Assembly (NCBI GenBank): GCA_973895155.1
Contig: OZ316898.1
Coordinates: forward strand, 15,810,001-15,874,000
From: Marsupella aquatica
Lineage: Eukaryota; Marchantiophyta
Direction of reading: 5' to 3'
Length of the DNA stretch: 64,000 bases
Shown here: positions 21,401 through 29,959 of the stretch, one piece after another
Position numbering within the stretch: position 1 is the stretch's first letter
Layout of the letters: every line of letters starts with the position of its first letter
Program-made: the position numbers and the translations under genes
Notes under the pieces: generated by a model
Databases searched by the model: none
Seen by the model: the letters and a program-made list of their open reading frames with translations, nothing else
What the model was told of the DNA's origin: nothing

Positions 21401-23086
21401 GTTGATCCTAACAATGACTATACAGACAGCCGATTTACGTTCATTAAAAAGCGAAATGCAAAAGGTGATGTTATCAGATACAGAGCGCGGTTAGTAGCAA
21501 AAGGATACACCCAGATCCCAGGCAGGGACTATGATCTAATATATTCACCAGTAATGGACGTGACGACATTCAGGTATTTAATTGCTTTCTCTCGCAAACA
21601 CCAGTTATGCAATATCCTTATGGACGTAGTAACGGCATACCTATATGGAGTCTTAGACTCCGAAATTCATATGAAAGCACCAAAGGAATTACTCGAAAGA
21701 GTGGCAGAACACATTCAGGGGAAGCAATACCCGAACCTGAGCAAGGATATGAAGTCGGGAATTGACCAGATTATCCCTAATGATGATTGTAAAGGCCTTG
21801 TGTTGAGCAGTGGCAACACACAGAAAGCACCACTCCAGTACCCCGGAAAACGAAGGACTGGACAGCAGGCATTTGCTGTGCAAGTATTGAAATCCATAAA
21901 CGGCCTGAAACAAAGCGGCCGTATATGGTACCAGAAATTTAAAACCGAAATACAAGCACTCGGATTTATTACAGAAGACATAGCGCCCTGTATATTCATC
22001 AAAAGAGTAGACACAGAGTTCGTCGTGTTAGCGCTATATGTCGATGACATTAATCTCTTCGGTACACAACGACTATTACGACAAACAATCAACACAATGA
22101 AGGGCATTTTCGAGATGAAAGAACTGGGAGAACCGACTTACTGCCTCGGCCTTCAGTTCGATCACCTACAGACAGGCACATTCATTAGCCAGTCTACCTA
22201 TACAAACAAAATCCTCCAACAATTCAATATGCAAAAGGCATACCCGGTATCAACACCAATGGAGCTGAGATCCTTAGACACTGCGAAGGACATGTTCAGG
22301 CAAAGACAGGACAACGAACCAATACTAGATTCAGATAAGCCATACTTATCGGCTATCGGAGCCCTCCTTTACCTGGCCAACAACACCCGACCGGATATAT
22401 CCTTTGCAGTGAGCCTCCTCGCACGACATAGCGCGCACCCGACAATACGCCACTGGAACGGCATAAAACGAGTATTCCGATACCTCCAAGGAACAATTGA
22501 CATGGGACTATTCTTCCCCAACGAAAGCGAGGATGAACTTACAGGATACGCGGACGCTGGATACCTCTCAGACCCCCAAGATTCAAAGTCGCAGACAGGA
22601 TACGTCTTCTTGCAGGGTAAAACCGCCATATCTTGGAGAAGCACGAAGCAGAGCCTAACCACAACGTCATCGAATCACGCCGAAGTAATTGCCCTCTATG
22701 AGGCATGCCGCGAAGCGATTTGGCTCCGTAGTATAATCACACATATACTCAAACAGACAGGAAAAACCTTACTCACAAATCCAACCACCATCTACGAGGA
22801 CAATAGGGCATGCGTCGACCAGATAGTTACAGGCTACATGAAGACCGATCGAACCAAGCACATAGACCCGAAATTTTTCTTTACGCACGAACACAGCGGA
22901 AAGCAAATACAAGTAAAGTGGATAAGCTCACAAGACAATTGCGCCGACCTCTTCACCAAGCCGCTACCAGCGACTACACATCGAAAGCACGTCAGCGCCA
23001 TTGGAATGCATCGTCTCTCCTCCCTAACCTCCTCGACTAACGACAACTCCCGACACGAACACACAGCCAACGCAAAATCGAAGTAG
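18473..23086 (+). CDS. gag-pol: Copia gag-pol polyprotein (1537 aa)
   Basis: This single frame encodes all proteins for copia replication, acting in virus-like particles and the nucleus. In order: an N-terminal gag region of the UBN2/retrotran-gag type (about 1-200), an Arg/Gly-rich stretch, a CCHC zinc knuckle (CYRCGKIGHLKKNC, near 265), an aspartic protease site (IIDSSTS, near 345), a gag-pre-integrase zinc region (LWHCRLGHPG), integrase with DDE residues in DVCGP, VDGAGEF and NGMAESV, reverse transcriptase with YVDD near 1190, and RNase H (YADAGY, YEDNRAC, KHIDPKFF). The protease has DSS rather than the usual DSG/DSGA, a variant that may be lineage-typical. ATG 18473 is the first in-frame methionine after the leader. 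No stop or frameshift is seen. Confidence 0.95.
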   Translation: MATLEKLHFPALLVDGSNYLTWAVDAETYFASLELEDTLITDQNLTLQQKAKAVFLLRQHLVPSLKSQYMNEVNPRLLWDKLKARFDHMREIWLPEARRDWYNLRVMDHTSIANYNSALFKITSQLELYGHPVPDADKIDKTLSTFPESNIALGTQYRNMQFTTYSDLIAHLLVEEKQQVVAMQNARKRPAGTEPPPHKPEINYYQRDNMGRGRPRGRGGYQGRGRNQSYRGRGYRQSYNTRGRGVGGRDRMSDNASDNTKDDRMCYRCGKIGHLKKNCWASDQTARKHTESRARLKQNPAGNYMELEEAIATYKDPEQPHEVETHIVTPARGPYTLQDPNLGIIDSSTSHTILKDKKYFHSITPSARHMTTISGTNQIEEGKGTATVIFPGGTALAIEAAIFAPRATRNLISFRDIVANKYQLRTVKTDEEDTLQIVEVTEQGIHIKETLPLIPPGLYATQIQAHYVTADLPDITYLWHCRLGHPGVNMYRKIIHDSRGIPQGVNPSTKQRQCLACSQGKLITRPQIQKTIYAIPNFLEHLNADVCGPIHPPSGPFKYFLAIIDSSTKWLQVSLLSTRNLVFARILANILKLKAQFPEHPIRKLRVDGAGEFTSKAFDEFCWAAGIDTEYSVPYVHFQNGMAESVIKRIQMITRPLLMNSKLPLSTWGHAVLHAATLLQYRPSAFNTKTPHHLAFGLPPDLSHLRVFGCKVMVPILGPKRTKIGPQRQEGIYIGNDSSSIIRYLEPTTADVFKARHTDCHFYEDTFPTLSIDKQMTGDLHPHQINWNSRNLLNQDPRTKQTDAEVRRLLHLHEMLDKIPDAFNDAANVTKSHNEATNVPARVQMNTPPATVAAPKAKRGRPPGSHDTQPRQRRPNQVIPETTFHFINNESETPDISGNEEMSIQYKHTGQIYTRQNTTVDEQFAYHIAQEITNDTSDPLTIKEAQTRSDWPHWKEAIDTEMDALIRRQVFGPVKQVDPNNDYTDSRFTFIKKRNAKGDVIRYRARLVAKGYTQIPGRDYDLIYSPVMDVTTFRYLIAFSRKHQLCNILMDVVTAYLYGVLDSEIHMKAPKELLERVAEHIQGKQYPNLSKDMKSGIDQIIPNDDCKGLVLSSGNTQKAPLQYPGKRRTGQQAFAVQVLKSINGLKQSGRIWYQKFKTEIQALGFITEDIAPCIFIKRVDTEFVVLALYVDDINLFGTQRLLRQTINTMKGIFEMKELGEPTYCLGLQFDHLQTGTFISQSTYTNKILQQFNMQKAYPVSTPMELRSLDTAKDMFRQRQDNEPILDSDKPYLSAIGALLYLANNTRPDISFAVSLLARHSAHPTIRHWNGIKRVFRYLQGTIDMGLFFPNESEDELTGYADAGYLSDPQDSKSQTGYVFLQGKTAISWRSTKQSLTTTSSNHAEVIALYEACREAIWLRSIITHILKQTGKTLLTNPTTIYEDNRACVDQIVTGYMKTDRTKHIDPKFFFTHEHSGKQIQVKWISSQDNCADLFTKPLPATTHRKHVSAIGMHRLSSLTSSTNDNSRHEHTANAKSK

Positions 23087-23416
23087 AACCTCGACAAACT
23101 ACTAAATCGTAGTATCTAACGAACAGTTTACAGAGAGACACATGTTCCCCCGTCATGAATACAATACTACCCCGACTAGAGTAACAAATAAACGCTTACT
23201 TACTCTTAGCCCACTGGCTTAGACAGTAATAGGTTACTTTTAGACTTAGAGCATACACATTAGAGACTTTCTGAATTAGGGACCACAAATTGTAATGATG
23301 GTAGTACTCTTCCTTGAGAGGAAAGCAGCAAGGTTTGATGAGGCTACATCATAAGTGACTCCCACTTTTAAACTAGGGTTAAATGTGTGGTTCCTTGACA
23401 CCCCGTCCAAGTAACC

Positions 23417-23572
23417 AAGGGGAAGTGTTATAACCCATAATATGACTTAACCCTAGTATAGGATAGGTTAACATTAACCCAACCATGTTAACCCTTCTGG
23501 ACTATATAAGTCCTTGGCATAATGGAAGTGAGTGGGGATTATTGACTACTATCATCTTGTGTATTCATAACA
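23417..23572 (+). repeat. Polypurine tract and intact 147-bp 3' LTR
   Basis: AAGGGGAAG (23417-23425) precedes TGTTATAACCC at 23426, and the LTR ends TATTCATAACA at 23572. A TATA-like sequence TATATAAG lies at 23503-23510 in the expected promoter position. The LTR termini are short inverted repeats (TGTTAT/ATAACA). Confidence 0.9.
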
Positions 23573-24040
23573 GTCACTAACATTATTGGGTTTTTGTTGC
23601 CGCGACATGACCCGACTCCTGAGCTCCAATTTGCAGGAAATTCACGATTGCCTGTGGGTTTCATGCAAACTATTTTGGAATTGGTGACTCTTCCTAGAGA
23701 TATCATTATGGACTGGACAGTAGGTTCCGGTAGTACGTTTGTGGCTGGAGATTATTCTGGTCACTTTGTTGTTGGGCTGGAAAATCGGCTAGAGTTTGTT
23801 GACACTTCCGATAAGGTCTTCCTCGATCTTTTACAGAACAAAGAAGTGGTTGCACCAACTCCTCCTAAGAAGATTCCTGGAAGTAAGAAGCAGGACAGGC
23901 TCCGTGCTATTCTAAATTTTGATTCGGAAGACGAGGATGAGGGTGGCTATGCTTCTCAGCAATCTAAAGATGATGAGGTGTCGAAGAATGTGGTGGACCT
24001 TGGATCTGGAGATGAGGACAGTGAAGAGTCAGAAGAGTAA

Positions 24041-24500
24041 TTTTCTTTAGCTTTCTTTCTCTCATTGTATACTTTTTTCCAAAGAACTCCTCTACTCCCT
24101 TTTCTCTAGAAAATTTGCCCGATTTCCCAACTTCGACGAAAGAACTCCACTTCAAATTCTCAGGTCAGAGTGGAATCTTCGGAGGCATTTTCAACTTTGA
24201 AGGAACGTCTCTAGGAACGTTGTACAGACCCCGGAGAAGCCATTTGTTCTCCCCTCTTATGCTGAAAAGGCGGCACGACGGGCAGATTCAGTCAGGACGC
24301 TTACTTGGGAGAGTAAGGGTCTTAGACTCAGGAGAGGCTCAGATAGAAAGTTTGTGCAGAATCACTTTGTAGATGATATTGCAAAATCCAAGTATGTGGA
24401 CGACAAAGCAGAGTCCACTGATAGATGAGAAAGTAGCGGTTTAGAATCAGGCTCAGAGTCGAGTGGTAGTTGTGGATCTGGTCTTTAGTTTTCCTTGTTT
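24041..24500 (+). pseudogene. Possible further exon or gene with Ser-rich acidic tail
   Basis: After the methyltransferase tail, a frame from about 24233 to 24489 reads PFVLPSYAEKAARRADSVRT and continues to a Ser/Gly-rich end, with a TGA at about 24426. Upstream 24115-24230 codes in another frame. Composition suggests coding sequence of the same element, now broken. No domain is recognised. Confidence 0.35.
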
Positions 24501-24563
24501 TATTTACCCGTTTATGGAGAATGACGACACTCAATAAGAACGCCGTGACGTGTCGGATTAGAG

Positions 24564-24642
24564 TAGCGCCCGACGCTATTACTGTAGCCGGTAGTTCAAA
24601 GAGGTTTTTATTTGGTTGTTTTCCTTATAGCGCCCGGCGCTA
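24564..24642 (+). repeat. Two palindromes at the 3' side of the locus
   Basis: TAGCGCCCGACGCTA at 24564-24578 and TAGCGCCCGGCGCTA at 24628-24642, 64 bases apart, the same spacing as the tandem units at 12.3 kb. They lie downstream of the last recognisable coding sequence. Confidence 0.85.
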
Positions 24643-24734
24643 GTATAAATGTACTCAATGGCCGCTTCACGTCCAATATATGTGACAATATTTTCATACC
24701 CTTCGGTGTCTTTTTTTGGGTGCACATTTGCTGG

Positions 24735-24800
24735 TATGAGTTTTGTTGTTTGTTGTTTGTTGTTTACTGTTTGCTGTTTGCTGTTTGCTGTCACGGAGAG
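24735..24800. repeat. TTTGCTG/TTGTTTG-rich end-like sequence
   Basis: Read on the minus strand this gives CCGTGACAGCAAACAGCAAACAG, similar to one end of the MITE at 2.7 kb (CCAAGACAGGAAACAGG). It is a plausible right end of the palindrome-bearing element, but it is low in complexity and a target duplication was not found. Confidence 0.4.
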
Positions 24801-26083
24801 ATCCCCCTTATTGAATGAGGTGTGATTGTATCAGACTATGAATGGCGAGGTTATTCTCCCCTCATAAGGTGGAATATCATGTTTGTAGTGGGGTGGTCTT
24901 TGTATGATTGCCCAAACCCTAAACCCTAGTTGGAAATGAAAAGTAGAACTCAAGACCGTTAGTAATTTTTGCCAACCAAACTGCTCGGCCATTTTTGGCT
25001 AGCGAGGCAAGTTATTACTAGCAAAGGGCCCATTTTGCCAAAAACAAACCTTCTTACAGCAAATAAAATCCTGTTACGAGCATTTTTTTCCTATTTCCTC
25101 GCATGGTAGTCATACCCTTTGCTGAGCACTTTATCTCATAGTCTAGTTTCAGACTTTAGCATTACTTTTTACTTTTACACTTAGGTTAGGAATTGAAGAG
25201 GCATACCTCTTCAACTTTTGTTTAGAGGAAATTTGTCCCTAAGTATAAGAGGGAAAGTTTCCACCATTTTACTCAGACTTGCATTTCACTTTTGAAAGTC
25301 TCCTTCTTTGAAAAGAAGTAATAGATTCACATTTATCTTTGGTAATCTATGACTTGTGTTTGGAATTTAGTGCGTGACCACACTTGCTAGAAACTGTTTG
25401 ATGTGACTAGCAATGCCATACCAATATTCAGATTGATTGGAAGCGCATGCTTGAGTTCATGCAAAGATCTGAATTGACTTGAGTGTTTGAAATACTTATC
25501 AAGTATTTTTGGAAGATGCACCAGACGAGAACTCACAATTACCATAGATCCAGAAGAGCAATCTGGAGAGTGATTAAAAGAGGAAGCTTGTTCGGAGTGA
25601 TGAGTACCGCCTTGCTTTGACTTGGCCATAAAGTTAATACGGGCTTACTTCCATATATTTTTTACAAATTCTTAGATGGTTGGCTTTAAAGATTAGCTTT
25701 AGGCATCAGCCTAATTTAGTCAGACTCTCTGTTGACTCTTAATCGTGCCTAACTTAGTCATAGATTACTAAGTGGCGAGAGGAGATGAGACATTTAAGGC
25801 TCGCCTAATTCTATCTTTACGCCTCCGGCTTTTGGTTGTTTTCTTATATTTTTAGAATTTATTATTGCACTGTTGATGATACAAACATCACAATACCTAA
25901 GGATGTATTAAAAACTCCTTCCACTAGACCTAAGCATGTCGGTAAAGGCTTAAAATATGAGATGGGTTAGCTTAACTATCTCAAAGTATGTTAATACAAT
26001 CTTTTAGGTCTCACGAACTCTTAACGGGAACAAATTCTGGTTGTTTAAGAGGAAAGTAGTTCATCTTTCCCTAAACCCTACTC
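24801..26083. other. AT-rich spacer, no gene recognised
   Basis: About 1.3 kb of AT-rich sequence. It contains one short AACCCTAAACCCTAG tract near 24915, but no open frame with recognisable similarity and no terminal repeats. Confidence 0.4.
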
Positions 26084-27540
26084 TACACACATTGAAGTCA
26101 TCATCGAGTGGTACGCCCGTTTTGACCGTTGAAGCCTCCCTCGTATCAACGAGCCCAAGTTGACCTCATCGCGATGGGTATTCCCGGCCCAGGAGAGGCG
26201 ACCTCAGCCTAAGGCCCAAAGTCTGGCAGCCGTAAGACCTACTACCCCAGCCCCGCAACTAGCCGCTGCCACCCCTCTGAATGTACCCAAAGACATGGTT
26301 ACTGCGACCCTGGACGCAATCAACCGGGTCACCGCGATTGAAGCTAGGCTAGCAGAGGCTGGACCCGAGCTTGAGACTATAGTGGCAGAGGAGATCCCAC
26401 CACCCTCCACGGCTATTCAGGAGAACCGCCCAGCCTCAGTGAACCCAGCCCCCTCTACCGTTAAACTGCAAGGGCTGGATGTCTCCACTCCAACTCCCGC
26501 GCGGGCTGAGGTCTGTCCTTGCTTGAATTTGGAGGGGCATAGTCTGGACTACCCGGAACTCTTTGCACCGGGCACGTTTTTGAATGGGTTGCTGGGAGAC
26601 TTCTCTCAACCAATTGCATGGGATATCGGGGAGTACATGGCACAAAAGGTGGCCTACTTCTTCAACCAGGAGTTGGTTGCGGCCGTGCAAGCAAGGCATG
26701 AGCAGGCTGAGGCTACACGAAGAATAGAGCGGTATCGGGTTGAGTTTGCCCACCTGAAAGACAAAGTGGCAGCCTGAGAGACCAAACTCCAAATGCTGCA
26801 ACCTCAGGTCGTGGCCACTGAAGATCGGGTGGCCAAAGCTAGGGCCCAGGCATCCTTGGTAGAGCAGGCCGAAGTTGGGAAGGACACCAAGATTGCACGG
26901 CTCCGAACCCAGATTGACGGTTTGAAGGGACAAGTCATCATCTGGCAAAAGAATGTAGAGGAGGCTAACGCTTGGGCTCAGCGAGACACAGCCGAGATAG
27001 ACGCCTTGAAGGCAGAAGTGGCAGAGTTTAGAATCTGGGATAGCTTAGATTCAAGCACGTGGTCTGTCTGGACCCTGGCTCTTAGTATTTAGAGCACCCC
27101 TCGGTAGAGGCAGGGAGGATTTTGGTTTTAGAACCGGGTATCCACAGGGTGTGCAAGGAGTCCTGGCCTTTGTGAGTAAAAGAACACCACGGAGGGAGGG
27201 TACAACTAAGCTCACTAGGCAAGTGTAGAGTCGGCTCTGTTGTAGTGTACCCGCTTTGCCGTTGGGCCTATTTACTCAAGAGATGTCAAGTCAACCGTGT
27301 ATATGCGTATGACGGATTCTGAAGTAAAGTCTTTTCCCACCATTTCCTTTGTGTAAACCGAGATTGTATGTGTGTGAGTTCAGTTGCCTGTATGAGTCTT
27401 GTATACGGGTAGAAAATGCTTGGCCAAACGCATCATCCAAGCCGTGCACGGGGTGTAGGCTACGGATAGTGGTTGCAAACCCTGGTTGGACACCCATTGT
27501 CGTCGGGAAAAATGTTTGACGATTGAAGTGGAGTGTGTTG
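26084..27540 (+). mobile_element. Family B element, copy 2, 5'-truncated
   Basis: Similarity to copy 1 starts at about 26084 (ATTGAAGTCATCATCGAGTGG) and runs through coding sequence and the 3' non-coding region to about 27540. It carries no MITE at the position equivalent to 2360 and so defines the empty site. A gypsy integrase fragment follows directly. Confidence 0.6.
26097..27092 (+). pseudogene. Family B gag-like protein, partial
   Basis: A Pro/Ala-rich linker is followed by the conserved block EYMAQKVAYFFNQELVAAVQ and a long coiled coil (KIARLRTQIDGLKGQVIIWQ). A TGA at 26775-26777 interrupts the frame between KDKVAA and ETKLQML, and reading resumes in frame to 27092. It matches minus-strand copy 1 at 5541-6420. 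The far C-terminal coiled coil retained in copy 1 (3120-3410) is replaced here by other sequence. Confidence 0.6.
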
Positions 27541-27659
27541 GATCTAGTCGACTTTCTTTTGTCCGGCTCGAAATGATAAAGTTCTCTGTTTGTGAAGGAG
27601 AAAAAATAGAGCAAACTGAACTTTAAAAGAAAAATAATGGGACAAAAGAGGAATAAAAG

Positions 27660-28507
27660 GGTGAAAGTTGGAGCTTAGGCATAAGGATTTTGAGGCATTT
27701 AATGTGGCGGTGACACGTGGTGGCCTGGGAGGATTCGAATTTGATAAGGACATAGTGTCATTGCGGTTGAGAGTGGAGGTTAGAGAGGGAATCAGAAGCC
27801 ATGCGCGCGTTGTAGGTTCGAGTGGAGAAAAAGAGGAAGGAAGCCGAGTGGTCAAGCATCGAGATGGTCTTTGTCCAACTTATCCTTTAGCAATGAGGCT
27901 ACAATGGGTCTTAGATGTTGTCTATATGCCGAGAGGGGTTAGAGATTTAAAGTTTTTGGTTTTGTCGAGAGAAGAGTTGTCATCTTATGTCGAGGGTCGA
28001 GCATTACCATCAAATAAGATTGAGTTTATTTGTAGGTTTATTTTGGAGGATATGATAGCGAGGCACGGGTGTTTTGATCAGTTGAGAGCTGACAAAACTC
28101 AATACGGAGGAAGCCGATCTTTTTTTTAGGAAGTTCCATATTAGATTGAGTCTTACTTGTGCGTACAACCCGGAGGGAAACGGGAAGAGTGAGAGAGAGG
28201 GCACCCACCGATTGTTAATGCACTAGTCAAGTCATGTCGAGGGAGATTCAGAGAGTGGCCAGACTATTTACCACTCGCTTTGATGGTGGACAGACTGACG
28301 TGCAGTTTAGTCATAGGATATGCGCCAGCTGAGTTGATGATGGGACATCTGCCCTTGATGCCGATAGAGGAGGACGTGAAGAGCTGGAGAACGATTGGAT
28401 GGAGGGACCATGTCAGCCGTGAAGAGTTGCTTGCTACCAGGATCGACCATTTGAATCAGACACCTGAGAAGATTCAAGAGGCGTTAGAGAAAATGAGGGT
28501 GCACTAG
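27660..28507 (+). pseudogene. Ty3/gypsy integrase fragment
   Basis: The frame around 27890-28129 reads WVLDVVYMPRG, ARHGCFDQLRADKT and neighbouring residues, matching the catalytic core of gypsy integrases (first and second acidic residues in VLDVVYM and LRADKTQYGG). After a frameshift near 28130 it continues with NPEGNGKSE (third acidic residue) and the conserved downstream block ALMVDRLT..GYAPAELMMGH. It ends at 28507 where a CACTA-like terminus begins. RT, RNase H and gag are absent. Confidence 0.75.
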
Positions 28508-28700
28508 TAGAAACCGGGGCAATTTAGACCATACCTTATAGGACTAAGCCCACTAAGTCCTTTTTCCATACTTGAAACGACTCGCACCCATTGCACCGGT
28601 TTTGTTGAAGACTACAAAAGACTATTAGTGTTTTATGGTTCACTAAAAGACTATGAGAAGTAACCTTGCTACTTTGTGAACGGTGAATAGTCTAGCACAT
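28502..28700 (+). mobile_element. CACTA-like transposon end
   Basis: CACTAGTAGAAACCGGGGC at 28502-28520 is very close to the CACTA(G/C)TAGAAA terminal inverted repeats of plant En/Spm elements. It abruptly ends the gypsy integrase homology. Short AAAGACTAT repeats nearby could be subterminal repeats. The opposite terminus was not found, so the element may be partial. Confidence 0.4.
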
Positions 28701-28710
28701 CATGGGTAAT

Positions 28711-29450
28711 GTTCACTTATGTTGAGGAGGGGTAATTCTGTAAAGAGGGAGATAGCAAGGGGCATAACTCAATAAATGGCCTTATTTGTGACAAAAAAGG
28801 TTTTGGAGTGAGGTTCATGGAGGGTGGACTACGGAGGGATCGATTACTAACTCCATCAATAAAAGGCCGAGATGCACAAAGGTAGATTTGTACCGGTCTC
28901 AAGGGGGTGTGGGTTTAGGGTTAGGGGGTTGTCCAGGCGAAGAACACTCGATTGAAATAGTGACGCAATGGTTTAGGGTAAAGGAACATGTTTAGGGACC
29001 CTAACTTGTTTGCTGCCTTGGGAGGATCTTGAGAGCCTGAGCTTGCAAGCGGCATGCACTCTAAAAATGGCCCTTGGCATTGCAAAGATAGTCTGGCCAC
29101 AGTCGAGTTGTGAAGACGTTTAGGGGGTTTATATGTCAAGGCTAGGGGGTGGCTGGGTTTTCACTAAAGGGGGTTTAGGGGGGTTTGATGTCAAGGGTCG
29201 GGGGTTGCATGTTAAGGGGATGGGGGTTTAGGAACCATTGGATCGTTGGCATCATGTCCATTGACATCATGTTCCCCATCATGTCCATTGACATCATATA
29301 TGTCGGGAAAGATAATTGACAAATTATTCATGAGGGTAGGCAATTTGGACAATGTTCACTTGTGTTCAGGAGGGGTAATTGCATAAATTAAGAGGGTGAT
29401 GACAAGGGGCATCACTCATTAAATGGCCTTATTTGTGACCAAAAGAGGTT
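28711..29450 (+). repeat. Direct repeat of about 90 bp, 640 bp apart
   Basis: 28711-28800 and 29353-29450 share GTTCACTT.TGTT.AGGAGGGGTAATT and AAATGGCCTTATTTGTGAC with small differences. The sequence between is G-rich. The arrangement may mark a duplicated segment or a small LTR-like element. Confidence 0.55.
28905..29240 (+). repeat. Degenerate TTTAGGG-like, G-rich tract
   Basis: GTTTAGGG, GGTTAGGG and TTTAGGGGG recur irregularly (GTGGGTTTAGGGTTAGGGGG near 28909-28930 and several later single units). A short tandem repeat CATCATGTCCATTGACATCAT follows at about 29250-29300. This is not a clean telomeric array. Confidence 0.45.
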
Positions 29451-29770
29451 TGGTTTAATGAAGTTTGATCACCACAGATATTTGCTAAGGCCAAAGTATT
29501 TGTTTAGCGACACTACACTAAGTTGTCACTCACAACACTTGAGTGAATGGAGGGGGTTTATGGAGGGTCAGGATAATCTTGCCGTTACCATGTCGGCAAC
29601 ACCAGTGACTTTGGTAAGGGTATCCCAAGCTAGGGGCCTGTACCGCTTGCAGTACCGTTTGGACACCCGAGTCGCGCGACCGTTGGAAGGGAACAAGCCG
29701 GTTATGCAACTTTGCTTACACTTAGCAGGTTGTTGATGTGTTTAGGGATCCCGCCACATTCCCAACTTGC

Positions 29771-29905
29771 GGAGCAAGGTTTATTGTGTTCTCTTGGTGG
29801 GATCGGGAGTTTAGGGATTGGAGCAAGGTTTATCGTGTTCTCTCGATGGGATTGGGAGCTTAGGGATCGGAGCAAGGTTTTCCGTGTAATCTTGGTGGGA
29901 ACGTC
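29771..29905 (+). repeat. 49-bp minisatellite, about 2.7 units
   Basis: Units begin GGAGCAAGGTTTAT at 29771, 29820 and 29869, each followed by GTGTTCTCTYGRTGGGAT and, in the first two, GGGAGYTTAGGGAT. The third is partial. Confidence 0.75.
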
Positions 29906-29959
29906 TCTATAGTGAGGTTTAGTGTTCCCATTTTCTTGTGGTCGGCTCTGTGGAATCCG

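Larger units (their letters stand above)
17740..23572 (+). mobile_element. Ty1/copia retrotransposon, coding-intact, 5.83 kb
   Basis: The element has a 187-bp rearranged 5' LTR (17740-17926), a primer-binding-site-like sequence, a 546-bp leader, one 1537-codon gag-pol frame, a polypurine tract and a 147-bp 3' LTR (23426-23572). The reading frame is uninterrupted and the target duplication is perfect, so insertion is recent. It lies inside the methyltransferase-like gene in the same orientation. Confidence 0.95.
17735..23577. repeat. 5-bp target-site duplication GTCAC of copia insertion
   Basis: GTCAC is present at 17735-17739 and 23573-23577, immediately outside TGTTAT and ATAACA. Joining the flanks gives CCCTTTCGTCACTAACATT, which restores a continuous reading frame (DPFVTNIIGF) across the methyltransferase-like exon. 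Confidence 0.95.
14440..24040 (+). pseudogene. Broken multi-exon gene: ParB-like domain plus DNA methyltransferase-like domain
   Basis: The gene model has an ATG at 14440 and exons 14440-15152, 15280-16613, 16748-17469, and 17632-17739 continuing after the copia insertion at 23578-24040. The three introns have GT..AG ends and restore frame (phases 2, 1 and 0). Residues near 175-195 (FCVFDGNHRLYSW) resemble the GxxR-type motif of ParB/sulfiredoxin-like domains. The C-terminal part has DWTVGSGSTFVAG followed by VVGLE, like motif I of N4/N6 amino-methyltransferases, preceded by a degenerate DPPY-like site (FIYIPTG) and LLAILHRGDY. It ends in an acidic tail (EEDSEESEE-type). Lesions are TGA 14752, TAG 15845, TAA 17047, TAG 17404, a frameshift near 17685 and the copia insertion. 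ParB-methylase fusions are known in phage and bacterial DNA modification enzymes; recruitment here is inference. Confidence 0.55.

Noticed and set aside
28905-29240. Internal telomeric array
   Set aside because: TTTAGGG units are irregular and interspersed with unrelated G-rich sequence; no run of clean tandem units.
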